Assembly: GCA_002371985.1 (NCBI GenBank) | Contig: DFHZ01000100.1 | Span: forward strand, 1 to 12,480 | Direction: 5' to 3' | From: Ruminococcaceae bacterium UBA3710 | GTDB lineage: Bacteria > Bacillota > Clostridia > Oscillospirales > Acutalibacteraceae | Length of the DNA: 12,480 nucleotides | Shown here: positions 6,719 to 12,480 of the stretch, in pieces | How positions within the stretch are numbered: the stretch's first letter is position 1 | How the letters are laid out: each line of letters begins with the position of its first letter | The notes under the pieces: model-generated | Databases searched by the model: none | The model's input: the letters and a program-made list of their open reading frames with translations, nothing else | What the model was told of the DNA's origin: nothing | Made by a program: the position numbers and the translations under genes

Positions 6719-8062
6719 TTATTTTCTCTCGTCTTTCCATTTATCCTTTACGGTCTTCTCAACCTCTTCATAGGTCTTATCGCCCTTAACATAGTCAAGC
6801 AGTGCATTCCCTACGGCAGCCAAAAACTTATCGCCGGGAAGAGAATTTATAATAACCGGAACGGCAGTTGTTTCTTCTTCCTGCAAATACCTTACTGTTT
6901 CGACTTCAAGCGGATTTTCGCCGACTTCGTTACCTTCAAATGTGTTAAACGGGGTTAAAAACTTAAGGTTTTCGGTTACATACTTTTTCCCTTTTTCGGA
7001 AGAATAAAGCCATTCGAGAAAATCGAGCGAAGCCTTTTGCTTTTCCTTGCTGACATTTTTGTTGATTGCAAGATATTTTTCTGCTTTAACGGAAAGTCCG
7101 CTGTTTTCTTCGCCGTCTATACCCATATAGACAGGCAAAAATTTAATATTTTCATTTTTTAAGACGCTCTTTGAAATTTTGGAAAGTTTTTCAAAGTCTT
7201 TACTGCTTCCGTAAAACATAGCGACCTTACCCGTCGCAAATTCAGATAATGAATCGTCAAACATTTTTGTCCCAGACAATTCTTTGGCGGTAATGGAATT
7301 TTCGGTATAAAGGTCAAAAATATTTCTGTAATTTTCGCTATATCTGAAATCGATTTCCTTTGCCCTTAAAGCGGCTATTGCAGGGCTTTTATAATCGTCA
7401 TTTCGCTCAAATTCATAATATAGCGGAATATTTAAAAGGTAATTTACCCAATTCATACTATCCCCTGCCGAAAGCGAGGCGGATGCGAAAACGCCGTCAA
7501 TTTTAAGTTCCGATTTTTTGGCTTTCATATCGGATACAACCTTTTTTAAAGCCTCAAAACTTTTAACATCGGCAATAGAACTATAATTGTTGTTTCTGTT
7601 TTGAAGTGCAAAGTATCTATCGGTTATTTCCTTATTATAAATAATTCCGTAAGCCTCAATATTATAAGGAATACCGTAAACTTTTTTTCCTTGTTCGTCG
7701 GTAATTGCCAAATTCTTTTTTGAAAGGTATGAGTATAATTTGCTGTCCTTTATATCGGCACAGTTTTCTTTCAAAGTGTCTAAATCATTTACACCGTCGA
7801 TTACAAAAATAGTCGGTGCGTCTTCCATATTCATTTCACTTTTAAGGGTTTGATTATAACTGTTTGCAACCGTGGTCTGGACTTTTACCTTTACGCCCTT
7901 TTCCTTTTCGTAATCTTTAATGATTTCCTCATAGATACCGTCAAGTCCCGTATCGTAGTTTAAAAACTTGACAGTTTCCCCCTTATCCCCGCAACCGCAA
8001 ACGGACAGCGGAATAATCAAAATCGAAAGTAATAAAACAGCAGATAAAATCCTTTTTTTCAT
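6719..8062 (-). CDS. ABC transporter solute-binding lipoprotein, family 1 (probable sugar binding)
   Basis: This looks like the extracellular binding component of a carbohydrate ABC importer, anchored to the membrane by lipid. Residues 1-23 form a lipoprotein signal peptide (basic MKKR, then a hydrophobic core) with lipobox V-C-G and acceptor C24. The mature part (about 424 residues) has the layout of family 1 binding proteins: an early beta-alpha segment VKFLNYDTGLDGIYEEIIKD, a hinge region KKVYGIPYNIEAYGIIYNK and a late VAMFYGSS segment. The total of 447 residues is typical. The start has an excellent SD (AAGGAGG). No permease or ATPase of an import system lies in the window, so partners must be elsewhere or upstream genes were lost. 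The sugar ligand is inferred from the malQ neighbour only; other solutes are possible. Confidence 0.85.
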   Translation of the reverse strand: MKKRILSAVLLLSILIIPLSVCGCGDKGETVKFLNYDTGLDGIYEEIIKDYEKEKGVKVKVQTTVANSYNQTLKSEMNMEDAPTIFVIDGVNDLDTLKENCADIKDSKLYSYLSKKNLAITDEQGKKVYGIPYNIEAYGIIYNKEITDRYFALQNRNNNYSSIADVKSFEALKKVVSDMKAKKSELKIDGVFASASLSAGDSMNWVNYLLNIPLYYEFERNDDYKSPAIAALRAKEIDFRYSENYRNIFDLYTENSITAKELSGTKMFDDSLSEFATGKVAMFYGSSKDFEKLSKISKSVLKNENIKFLPVYMGIDGEENSGLSVKAEKYLAINKNVSKEKQKASLDFLEWLYSSEKGKKYVTENLKFLTPFNTFEGNEVGENPLEVETVRYLQEEETTAVPVIINSLPGDKFLAAVGNALLDYVKGDKTYEEVEKTVKDKWKDERK

Positions 8063-8115
8063 ATATTTTCCTCCTTTTTGTTTTCATATTTTATCTTTCC
8101 TCAAAAAAGGATAAA

Positions 8116-8144
8116 AATACAAATTTTAAAAAAATACTTGACAA
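8116..8144 (-). promoter_or_regulatory. Candidate divergent promoter of the binding-protein gene
   Basis: On the minus strand TTGTCA (8139-8144) and TGTATT (8116-8121) are 17 nt apart. The -35 box overlaps that of the opposite GntR promoter almost base for base. The -10 match is weak, and a TAAAAT nearer the gene is a competing -10 without a good -35. Confidence 0.35.
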
Positions 8145-8173
8145 AGCGTGTGTAAGAGTGTACCATATAACTG
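8138..8173 (+). promoter_or_regulatory. Predicted promoter of the GntR/ABC cassette
   Basis: Consensus -35 TTGACA (8138-8143), 17-nt spacer, then TACCAT (8161-8166) as -10. The predicted transcription start is near 8173, inside the inverted repeat that follows, so a repressor bound there would block the polymerase. Confidence 0.65.
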
Positions 8174-8197
8174 TACTAATTGACATAGTACAGTTAT
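8167..8197 (+). promoter_or_regulatory. Perfect 12-bp inverted repeat, likely GntR autoregulatory operator
   Basis: Arms ATAACTGTACTA (8167-8178) and TAGTACAGTTAT (8186-8197) are exact reverse complements around a 7-nt centre. The repeat sits between the -10 box and the ribosome binding site of the GntR gene. YtrA-subfamily GntR proteins typically bind such long palindromes in front of their own operon. The assignment of this repressor to this site is inferred from position and symmetry. Confidence 0.75.
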
Positions 8198-8211
8198 TGT
8201 GAGGTGAAAAT

Positions 8212-8580
8212 ATGTTTCAAATTGACTACCGAAGCGGAGTTTCGATATGCGACCAGATAATGAATAATATTATCCGCTTAAAAAGTCTTGGCGTTCTTTC
8301 GGCAGATACAAAACTTCCGAGCGTAAGAGCCTTGGCTTCAAAACTTTCCGTAAACCCGAACACCGTTCAAAAAGCCTATACCCTTTTAGAGGCAAACGGG
8401 ATAATCTGCACGGTGCGAGGAAAAGGTTCCTTTGTTTGCGACGATAAAACCGCCGATAATGCCATTAAAGAAAATGCAAAATCGGACTTTAAAAAGGCTT
8501 TAATTTCAGCCTTGGACCTCGGTCTTACAAAGGACGAACTAATCGAAATAATCAACACTCATAAGGAGGAGAAAAAATGA
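8212..8580 (+). CDS. GntR-family transcriptional regulator, YtrA subfamily
   Basis: A short DNA-binding repressor of 122 residues. The winged helix-turn-helix of the GntR family covers about residues 10-76, with LPSVRALASKLSVNPNTVQKAY as the HTH core and GIICTVRGKGSFV as the wing. Only about 45 residues follow, which is characteristic of the YtrA subfamily; these dimerise through a small helical tail and usually control an adjacent ABC transporter. GAGGTG lies 5 nt before the ATG. The stop overlaps the next gene's start by 4 nt (ATGA), so the two are co-translated. It probably represses its own operon through the inverted repeat at 8167-8197. The inducing signal is unknown. Confidence 0.93.
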   Translation: MFQIDYRSGVSICDQIMNNIIRLKSLGVLSADTKLPSVRALASKLSVNPNTVQKAYTLLEANGIICTVRGKGSFVCDDKTADNAIKENAKSDFKKALISALDLGLTKDELIEIINTHKEEKK

Positions 8581-9476
8581 TAACCGCAAAAAATTTAACA
8601 AAAGAATTTGATGGTTTTTTGGCACTCGACAATGTTTCTTTTGAAATTGAAGATGGTACGGTTTTCGGACTTGTAGGCTCAAACGGTTCGGGAAAATCGA
8701 CCCTCCTTCGCTTAATTTCCGGAGTGTTATATCCCGATAGCGGAATAGTAGGGATAGACAGGATACCGTCGTTTGATAACCCCGTAGTAAAATCTCAAAT
8801 TATATTTTTAGGTGATACACCGTATTTCTTCAACCAAAGCACCCTTAAGGAAATGGCTAAGTTTTATGCTTCAATGTATCCTAATTTCAGTTATGACACA
8901 TTTGAAGAAATGCTGACCGTTTTTCCGCTCGACAAAAGCAAAAAGATTTCTTCTTTCTCAAAGGGTATGCAAAGACAGGCGTCCTTGGTTCTTGCCATTG
9001 CTTCAAGACCTCGCTACCTTTTAATGGACGAGGCTTTCGACGGACTTGATGTTGTAATGCGTCGTTCGCTCTCTAATATAATTTCAAAATCTATTGAAGA
9101 AACTAATATGACGGTTGTTATCGCATCGCATAATTTAAGAGAACTTGAAGAGATTACCGACCATATCGCCCTGATACATAAGGGAAAACTTATAAGAAAC
9201 GGCAAGATTGACGACCTATGCTCAAATATTCATAAAGTTCAGGTTGTTTTTGAAAACATTCCGGAACTTTCCGTATTTGAGAAACTTAATGTTATGAAAA
9301 CCGAAAGAACAGGCTCGGTAATTCAAATGGTTGTTCGTGGAGAAAAGGCGGAGATTATGGAATTTATAAACAGTTTGTCGCCTGTTTTCAGCGAATGTAT
9401 AGAGCCGTCGCTTGAAGAAGTATTTATCTATGAATTGGAGGTATCAGGTTATGATGTTAAAAACATCCTCGAATAA
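8577..9476 (+). CDS. ABC transporter ATP-binding protein (YtrB-like)
   Basis: The cytoplasmic ATPase of an ABC transporter, 299 residues. Walker A is GSNGSGKST (34-42), the signature is FSKGMQRQ (127-134, a variant of LSGGQ), Walker B is YLLMDEAFDGLD (147-158, with D151 and catalytic E152), and the switch His is H185. The usual Q-loop glutamine is absent: the sequence there is IIFLGDTPYF (G79-D80). About 80 residues after the NBD form a regulatory tail ending in PSLEEVFIYE, as in ABC-2-like exporters. It is preceded by AAGGAGGA (8563-8570), overlaps the repressor gene by 4 nt and the permease gene by 26 nt. It must act with that permease. The transported substrate is unknown. Confidence 0.94.
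   Translation: MITAKNLTKEFDGFLALDNVSFEIEDGTVFGLVGSNGSGKSTLLRLISGVLYPDSGIVGIDRIPSFDNPVVKSQIIFLGDTPYFFNQSTLKEMAKFYASMYPNFSYDTFEEMLTVFPLDKSKKISSFSKGMQRQASLVLAIASRPRYLLMDEAFDGLDVVMRRSLSNIISKSIEETNMTVVIASHNLRELEEITDHIALIHKGKLIRNGKIDDLCSNIHKVQVVFENIPELSVFEKLNVMKTERTGSVIQMVVRGEKAEIMEFINSLSPVFSECIEPSLEEVFIYELEVSGYDVKNILE
9437..9442 (+). promoter_or_regulatory. Ribosome binding site fixing the permease start at 9451
   Basis: GGAGGT with an 8-nt gap to the ATG at 9451. The frame is open from 9412, but the ATG there has no comparable site and would lengthen the overlap with the ATPase gene. Confidence 0.75.
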
Positions 9477-11193
9477 GGTAAACCCTTCGGCTAATATGTT
9501 TAGGTTTACTCTTAAACAAAATTTAGGCATTATAGTTCTTGCCACAATAGCATTTTTGCTTGTTTGCCCCTCATATATGCTTATAAACTTAAACGCATTC
9601 TCATTTACAGCGGTAGAAAAAAATCACTATTTTAAAGAATGGTGCGAAAACTTTTCTTTCTTTGCTTCTATAATTTCAGGTGTTTCGGTTGTCGGAATAA
9701 ATCTGCTTAATTTCTCGTTTATGTTCAAAAGAAACTCCTCTGATTTTACCGACAGTTTGCCTATAACAAGAAACGAACTCTTTTTATCTAAAACAATTTC
9801 AGGTTTCTTGATTGTACTTGTTCCGTCCGTTTTAAGCCTTTTGGCACTCGGCATAGCGGCAACTTGCTTCGGATTTTCAAAAATCTTTTTAAGTGTTTTT
9901 ATTAACATTCTTTATATTATTGCAATAACCGCCGTTTGCTCCGCTTTCAGTATGATATTTATTATATCTTCGGCGAGTATCTTTGATTTTCTTTTATCCT
10001 TTGCTACCGTAAACATAGGTCTTCTTATTTTAGGAGCCATCGTTTGCAATATGTGTGAAGAACTGTTGATTGGTTACCGTGGCTCGGATTACAGAATCGT
10101 TTTACGCTACATTTCGCCTGTATCTTTTGCATATTACGGTTTCGGCTCTCATGTTTTCTCCAGCCATGCTCCACTCATTTATTTCCCTTACTTTATTAAA
10201 GCGATTATCATAACGGCAGTATTCTATGTAATATCGCTCTTACTTTACAGAAAACGCAAAACCGAAAGCACGGGGAAAGCCTTTGCATACAATTTCCTTT
10301 ATGTGATTTGTGCTTTTTTGATTTCATTCTGTGCTTCTTACGCATTCGGTGCGGTTTTTGCAGACGGTGTAAACTTCAATTCGGGAATTTTCTACCTTTT
10401 TGCAATAATCGGCGGTTTGATTGCAGGTGTTGTATACGGTGCTATTACATCAAGAGGTTTCAAAACAATTAAAAAGTCGCTGATTATCGGCGGAGTTTCA
10501 TTCGTAATTATGGTCGCCTTGGCAGGTTCAATTAAAATAGATGTCATAGGTTATAACAAGAGAATACCGTCAAAAGAAAATGTCAAAGTCGCTTCTGTTA
10601 AAATTTGGTCTGATAATGTTTCCTATACCGACCCGACATTTGTTATAGACCTTCACAAAAAGATTATAACCGAAAATGATATTTTGATGGATTATCATGC
10701 TTTCAACCACGAACTTAAAGACGACGAATCAACCGCAACTGCCGTAGATATAAACTATACTCTTAAAAACGGCAGAACCTTAAGCAGAACATATTTGGTT
10801 TACAATAAAAAAATCGAAAAAGAACTTGAAACATTACTCAAAAGCAAAGAGCGTTTTGAAACAATAAGAAATTCTCTTACTTTGTCAAAACCGAAAACCG
10901 TAAACTTTTATGTAAATTCAAAAGACGGTAATTATTTAGATGTTTACCTTACTTATAACGAAACTCTTAAATTCCTTGATATATACGAAAAAGAGATAGC
11001 AAACAAGAAGGTATCGTCTGTATATGACGATAATAACAATTTCTATGAGATGAATTACAGCGGTAACAGTCGCTACTTCTCTTCTTCATTCTATTTCGAC
11101 GAAACTTATACCGAAACTAAAAACTATTTGGATAGTTTAAATCTCGGAGACAGGGTTAAATATTACGCCGACGGTATAGAATATGCAGACTAA
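9451..11193 (+). CDS. ABC transporter permease with large C-terminal extracytoplasmic domain
   Basis: The membrane partner of the preceding ATPase. With the start at 9451 (GGAGGT 8 nt upstream) it has 580 residues. About nine hydrophobic segments are visible: 24-44, 70-90, 116-140, 149-172, 178-200, 247-266, 279-303, 311-332 and 343-361. Residues from about 362 to 580 are hydrophilic with beta-rich character (for example DVYLTYNETLKFLDIY). With a cytoplasmic N-terminus, nine helices place this domain outside the cell. The first half resembles ABC-2/YtrC-D type permeases; NSSDFTDSLPITRNELFLSK is typical of the loop in that group. I do not recognise the C-terminal domain with certainty; related Firmicutes proteins carry a domain of unknown function there. 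Its end overlaps the amidase start by 11 nt. Confidence 0.85.
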   Translation: MMLKTSSNKVNPSANMFRFTLKQNLGIIVLATIAFLLVCPSYMLINLNAFSFTAVEKNHYFKEWCENFSFFASIISGVSVVGINLLNFSFMFKRNSSDFTDSLPITRNELFLSKTISGFLIVLVPSVLSLLALGIAATCFGFSKIFLSVFINILYIIAITAVCSAFSMIFIISSASIFDFLLSFATVNIGLLILGAIVCNMCEELLIGYRGSDYRIVLRYISPVSFAYYGFGSHVFSSHAPLIYFPYFIKAIIITAVFYVISLLLYRKRKTESTGKAFAYNFLYVICAFLISFCASYAFGAVFADGVNFNSGIFYLFAIIGGLIAGVVYGAITSRGFKTIKKSLIIGGVSFVIMVALAGSIKIDVIGYNKRIPSKENVKVASVKIWSDNVSYTDPTFVIDLHKKIITENDILMDYHAFNHELKDDESTATAVDINYTLKNGRTLSRTYLVYNKKIEKELETLLKSKERFETIRNSLTLSKPKTVNFYVNSKDGNYLDVYLTYNETLKFLDIYEKEIANKKVSSVYDDNNNFYEMNYSGNSRYFSSSFYFDETYTETKNYLDSLNLGDRVKYYADGIEYAD

Positions 11194-11833
11194 CACCCTT
11201 AAAAAAAGAAGGCGGAGGAAACTCCGCCCGATTTTTAAAATACTTTTTGCCTTAATAATTATATTCACTTTAATATTTGTTCTTAATAAAGTTTTTAAAA
11301 CCCCTAATACGGTTTTTGAGAAAAAACTGAACCTTAAATCCGTTTCGGCTCCCGATTATGTCGATGTAGAACTGATACCAAAAGGGATAGCCAGAAGGGG
11401 CACGGTTTTAAAGGAAATAAACTATATTGTTGTGCATTATACAGGCAATCCGAACTCGACCGCAAAAAACAACAGAGATTACTTTGCAAAACCCGACACG
11501 GCAGTTTGCTCTCATTTCGTTATCGGTCTTGACGGCGAGATTATACAGTGCGTTCCGCTCAACGAGAAGTCTGCCGCAAGTAACAACCGCAATATCGACA
11601 GTATTTCGATAGAGGTCTGCCATATAGATGAAACGGGAAAATTCAACGAGGCTACATATAATTCGCTTGTAAAACTTGTAGCATGGCTTTGCGATAATTC
11701 CTCGCTTACCGAAAAGGATGTCATAAGGCATTACGATGTAACGGGTAAACAATGCCCTAAATACTTTGTCGACCACAGCGAAAAATGGGAAGAATTTAAA
11801 AACGATGTAAAAGAAGAACTTAAAAAATATTGA
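11183..11833 (+). CDS. Membrane-anchored N-acetylmuramoyl-L-alanine amidase (Amidase_2/PGRP type)
   Basis: A zinc amidase that cuts the bond between MurNAc and the L-alanine of the stem peptide in peptidoglycan. The 216-residue protein has a basic N-terminus (KKRRRRK, 7-13), one membrane helix (17-34) and no signal cleavage site, so it should be anchored with the enzyme outside. Expected Zn ligands are H85 (IVVHYTG), H183 (IRHYDVTG) and C191 (KQCPKYF). K189, two residues before the Cys, matches the catalytic Lys of T7 lysozyme; S110 replaces its Tyr, as in many bacterial members. E144 lies in SISIEVCH. The start overlaps the permease gene by 11 nt and has no recognisable SD, but there is no other possible start before the catalytic domain. 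Expression is probably coupled to the transporter, with a hairpin (11211-11228) in its first codons. Confidence 0.93.
   Translation: MQTNTLKKRRRRKLRPIFKILFALIIIFTLIFVLNKVFKTPNTVFEKKLNLKSVSAPDYVDVELIPKGIARRGTVLKEINYIVVHYTGNPNSTAKNNRDYFAKPDTAVCSHFVIGLDGEIIQCVPLNEKSAASNNRNIDSISIEVCHIDETGKFNEATYNSLVKLVAWLCDNSSLTEKDVIRHYDVTGKQCPKYFVDHSEKWEEFKNDVKEELKKY
11201..11236 (+). terminator. Terminator-like GC-rich hairpin inside the amidase start region
   Basis: A 7-bp stem GGCGGAG/CTCCGCC (11211-11217 with 11222-11228) closes on a GAAA tetraloop. On the plus strand a T5 run follows after three bases (11232-11236). On the minus strand it is followed by TTC and seven T, an even better intrinsic terminator. 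It starts 17 nt after the permease stop but lies in the coding sequence of the amidase. Whether it terminates, attenuates or only hinders translation cannot be decided from sequence. Confidence 0.5.
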
Positions 11834-11872
11834 ATATTCTTAATTATAAACGGGTCAATATTATTTAATTGT

Positions 11873-11935
11873 TTGAAATCTGCCGTCTGACATCTGTTGT
11901 CTGTCGTCTGACATCTGTTGTCTGCCATCTGACAT
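11873..11935. repeat. Degenerate heptanucleotide tandem repeat (CTGNNRT)n
   Basis: Eight consecutive 7-bp units run from 11880 to 11935: CTGCCGT, CTGACAT, CTGTTGT, CTGTCGT, CTGACAT, CTGTTGT, CTGCCAT, CTGACAT. A weaker ninth unit TTGAAAT precedes them. Every unit keeps CTG at positions 1-3, A or G at position 6 and T at position 7, while positions 4-5 vary. At a larger scale this is a 21-bp repeat in about 2.7 copies. It lies in the intergenic space between the convergent amidase and gpmI genes. The other 40-odd bases after the amidase stop are AT-rich and show nothing clear. Confidence 0.85.
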
Positions 11936-11940
11936 TATAG

Positions 11941-11982
11941 AAAAAAGCAACCGATTTGTTTGTCCGCAAATCGGTTGCTTTT
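11941..11982 (-). terminator. Bidirectional rho-independent terminator between gpmI and the amidase
   Basis: A perfect 16-bp stem (11943-11958 with 11967-11982), core GCAACCGATTTG, with an 8-nt loop. On the minus strand it ends in TTTTTTC and serves gpmI, whose stop codon is 12 nt away. On the plus strand the stem's final TTTT continues into ATGTTTTAAAC, so it can also end the GntR-amidase transcript, which has no other terminator of its own after the amidase. Confidence 0.88.
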
Positions 11983-11994
11983 ATGTTTTAAACT

Positions 11995-12480
11995 TTATTC
12001 AACTATTGACTTTCCGGTCATTTCGGCAGGTTGGTCGAGCCCTAACAATTTAATAATTGTAGGACTAATATCGCAAAGTCTTCCGCCCTCACGAAGTTTC
12101 ACATCCCTACCTATTACTGCAAACGGAACAGGGTTTGTTGTATGGGCTGTAAACGGCGAGCCGTCTACATCTATCATTCTGTCGGCATTGCCGTGGTCAG
12201 CGGTAAGAAGCATTACTCCGCCCATTTTAAGGGTTGCGTCTTGCACTCTTCCAACGCAGGTATCAACCGTTTCTACAGCCTTTACTGCGGCATCGAAAAT
12301 TCCGGTATGTCCTACCATATCGCAGTTGGCAAAATTGAGGATAACCACATCATATTTTCCGCTCTCAATCGCTTCGCATACTTTATCGCAAACCTCATTT
12401 GCACTCATTTCGGGTTGCAAATCGTAGGTAGCAACTTTCGGGGAATTAACAAGTATTCTGTCCTCACCGTCAAACATTAC
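11995..12480 (-). CDS. gpmI: 2,3-bisphosphoglycerate-independent phosphoglycerate mutase, C-terminal part
   Basis: This enzyme interconverts 3- and 2-phosphoglycerate in glycolysis and gluconeogenesis, using two Mn2+ ions. Only the last 161 codons are present; the frame stays open to the window edge, so the start lies beyond 12480. Family motifs are [32 protein letters not shown] (Asp and His metal ligands), [10 protein letters not shown] (Asp-His pair of the second metal) and TAHTTNPVP (a further metal His). The end [15 protein letters not shown] is the standard family C-terminus. The ORF stops just before the strong terminator at 11941-11982. Convergent with the amidase gene. Confidence 0.96.
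   Translation of the reverse strand, partial: VMFDGEDRILVNSPKVATYDLQPEMSANEVCDKVCEAIESGKYDVVILNFANCDMVGHTGIFDAAVKAVETVDTCVGRVQDATLKMGGVMLLTADHGNADRMIDVDGSPFTAHTTNPVPFAVIGRDVKLREGGRLCDISPTIIKLLGLDQPAEMTGKSIVE

Noticed and set aside
6719..8062. Naming the binding protein malE
   Set aside because: The family 1 fold is clear, but the ligand cannot be read from sequence and no maltose permease genes are present.
8180..8185. Second TTGACA in the centre of the inverted repeat as another -35 box
   Set aside because: At 16-18 nt spacing the -10 would fall on the ribosome binding site GAGGTGAA, which has no match, and no leader would remain.
9412..9450. Longer permease start at 9412
   Set aside because: These 13 codons overlap the ATPase gene and have no SD, while GGAGGT is well placed for the ATG at 9451.
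11408..11776. Minus-strand frame of 122 codons opposite the amidase
   Set aside because: It is antisense to conserved catalytic motifs of the amidase and has no start signals.
11731..11928. Small minus-strand frame with a repeated Asp-Asn-Arg-Cys-Gln-Thr motif
   Set aside because: The peptide repeat simply reflects the 21-bp period of the DNA repeat. The frame has no SD, overlaps the amidase end and is split from gpmI by a terminator.
11880..11935. CRISPR array
   Set aside because: The repeats are directly adjacent with no spacers, only 7 or 21 bp long, and no cas genes are nearby.

Overview
The window reads as part of the chromosome of an anaerobic, low-GC Gram-positive bacterium of the class Clostridia. 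The reasons are the complete six-gene Rnf complex in clostridial order, the strong AGGAGG-type ribosome binding sites, the AT-rich base composition, and a YtrA-type GntR/ABC cassette. I cannot name the species. Most of the content belongs to known families; no wholly novel system is evident, but several local sequence structures deserve a second look.

Layout. Positions 1-5095, minus strand: the rnfCDGEAB operon, ending in a perfect 14-bp hairpin terminator. It encodes a membrane ferredoxin:NAD+ oxidoreductase that couples electron flow to Na+ or H+ transport. Three of its five gene junctions use the same 8-nt overlap. Positions 5121-8062, minus strand: a 4-alpha-glucanotransferase (malQ) with its own promoter and terminator. 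Upstream of it lies a sugar-type ABC solute-binding lipoprotein with no permease genes in view. Positions 8063-8211: a divergent control region with a good promoter and a perfect 12-bp inverted repeat, probably the autoregulatory operator of the GntR gene.

Positions 8212-11833, plus strand: a tightly overlapping cassette of a YtrA-subfamily GntR repressor, an ABC ATPase, a 9-TM permease with a large C-terminal outer domain, and a membrane-anchored N-acetylmuramoyl-L-alanine amidase. By analogy with the Bacillus subtilis ytr operon, I infer a cell-envelope stress or wall-remodelling role. A GC-rich terminator-like hairpin sits inside the first codons of the amidase gene and may set its expression relative to the transporter. 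Positions 11834-11994: a short intergenic region with an array of degenerate 7-bp repeats and a strong bidirectional terminator. Positions 11995-12480, minus strand: the C-terminal part of a phosphoglycerate mutase (gpmI) that runs off the window.

Together the genes cover energy conservation (Rnf), alpha-glucan use (malQ and perhaps the binding protein), glycolysis (gpmI) and envelope maintenance. Nothing looks like a phage, insertion sequence, CRISPR array or RNA gene.
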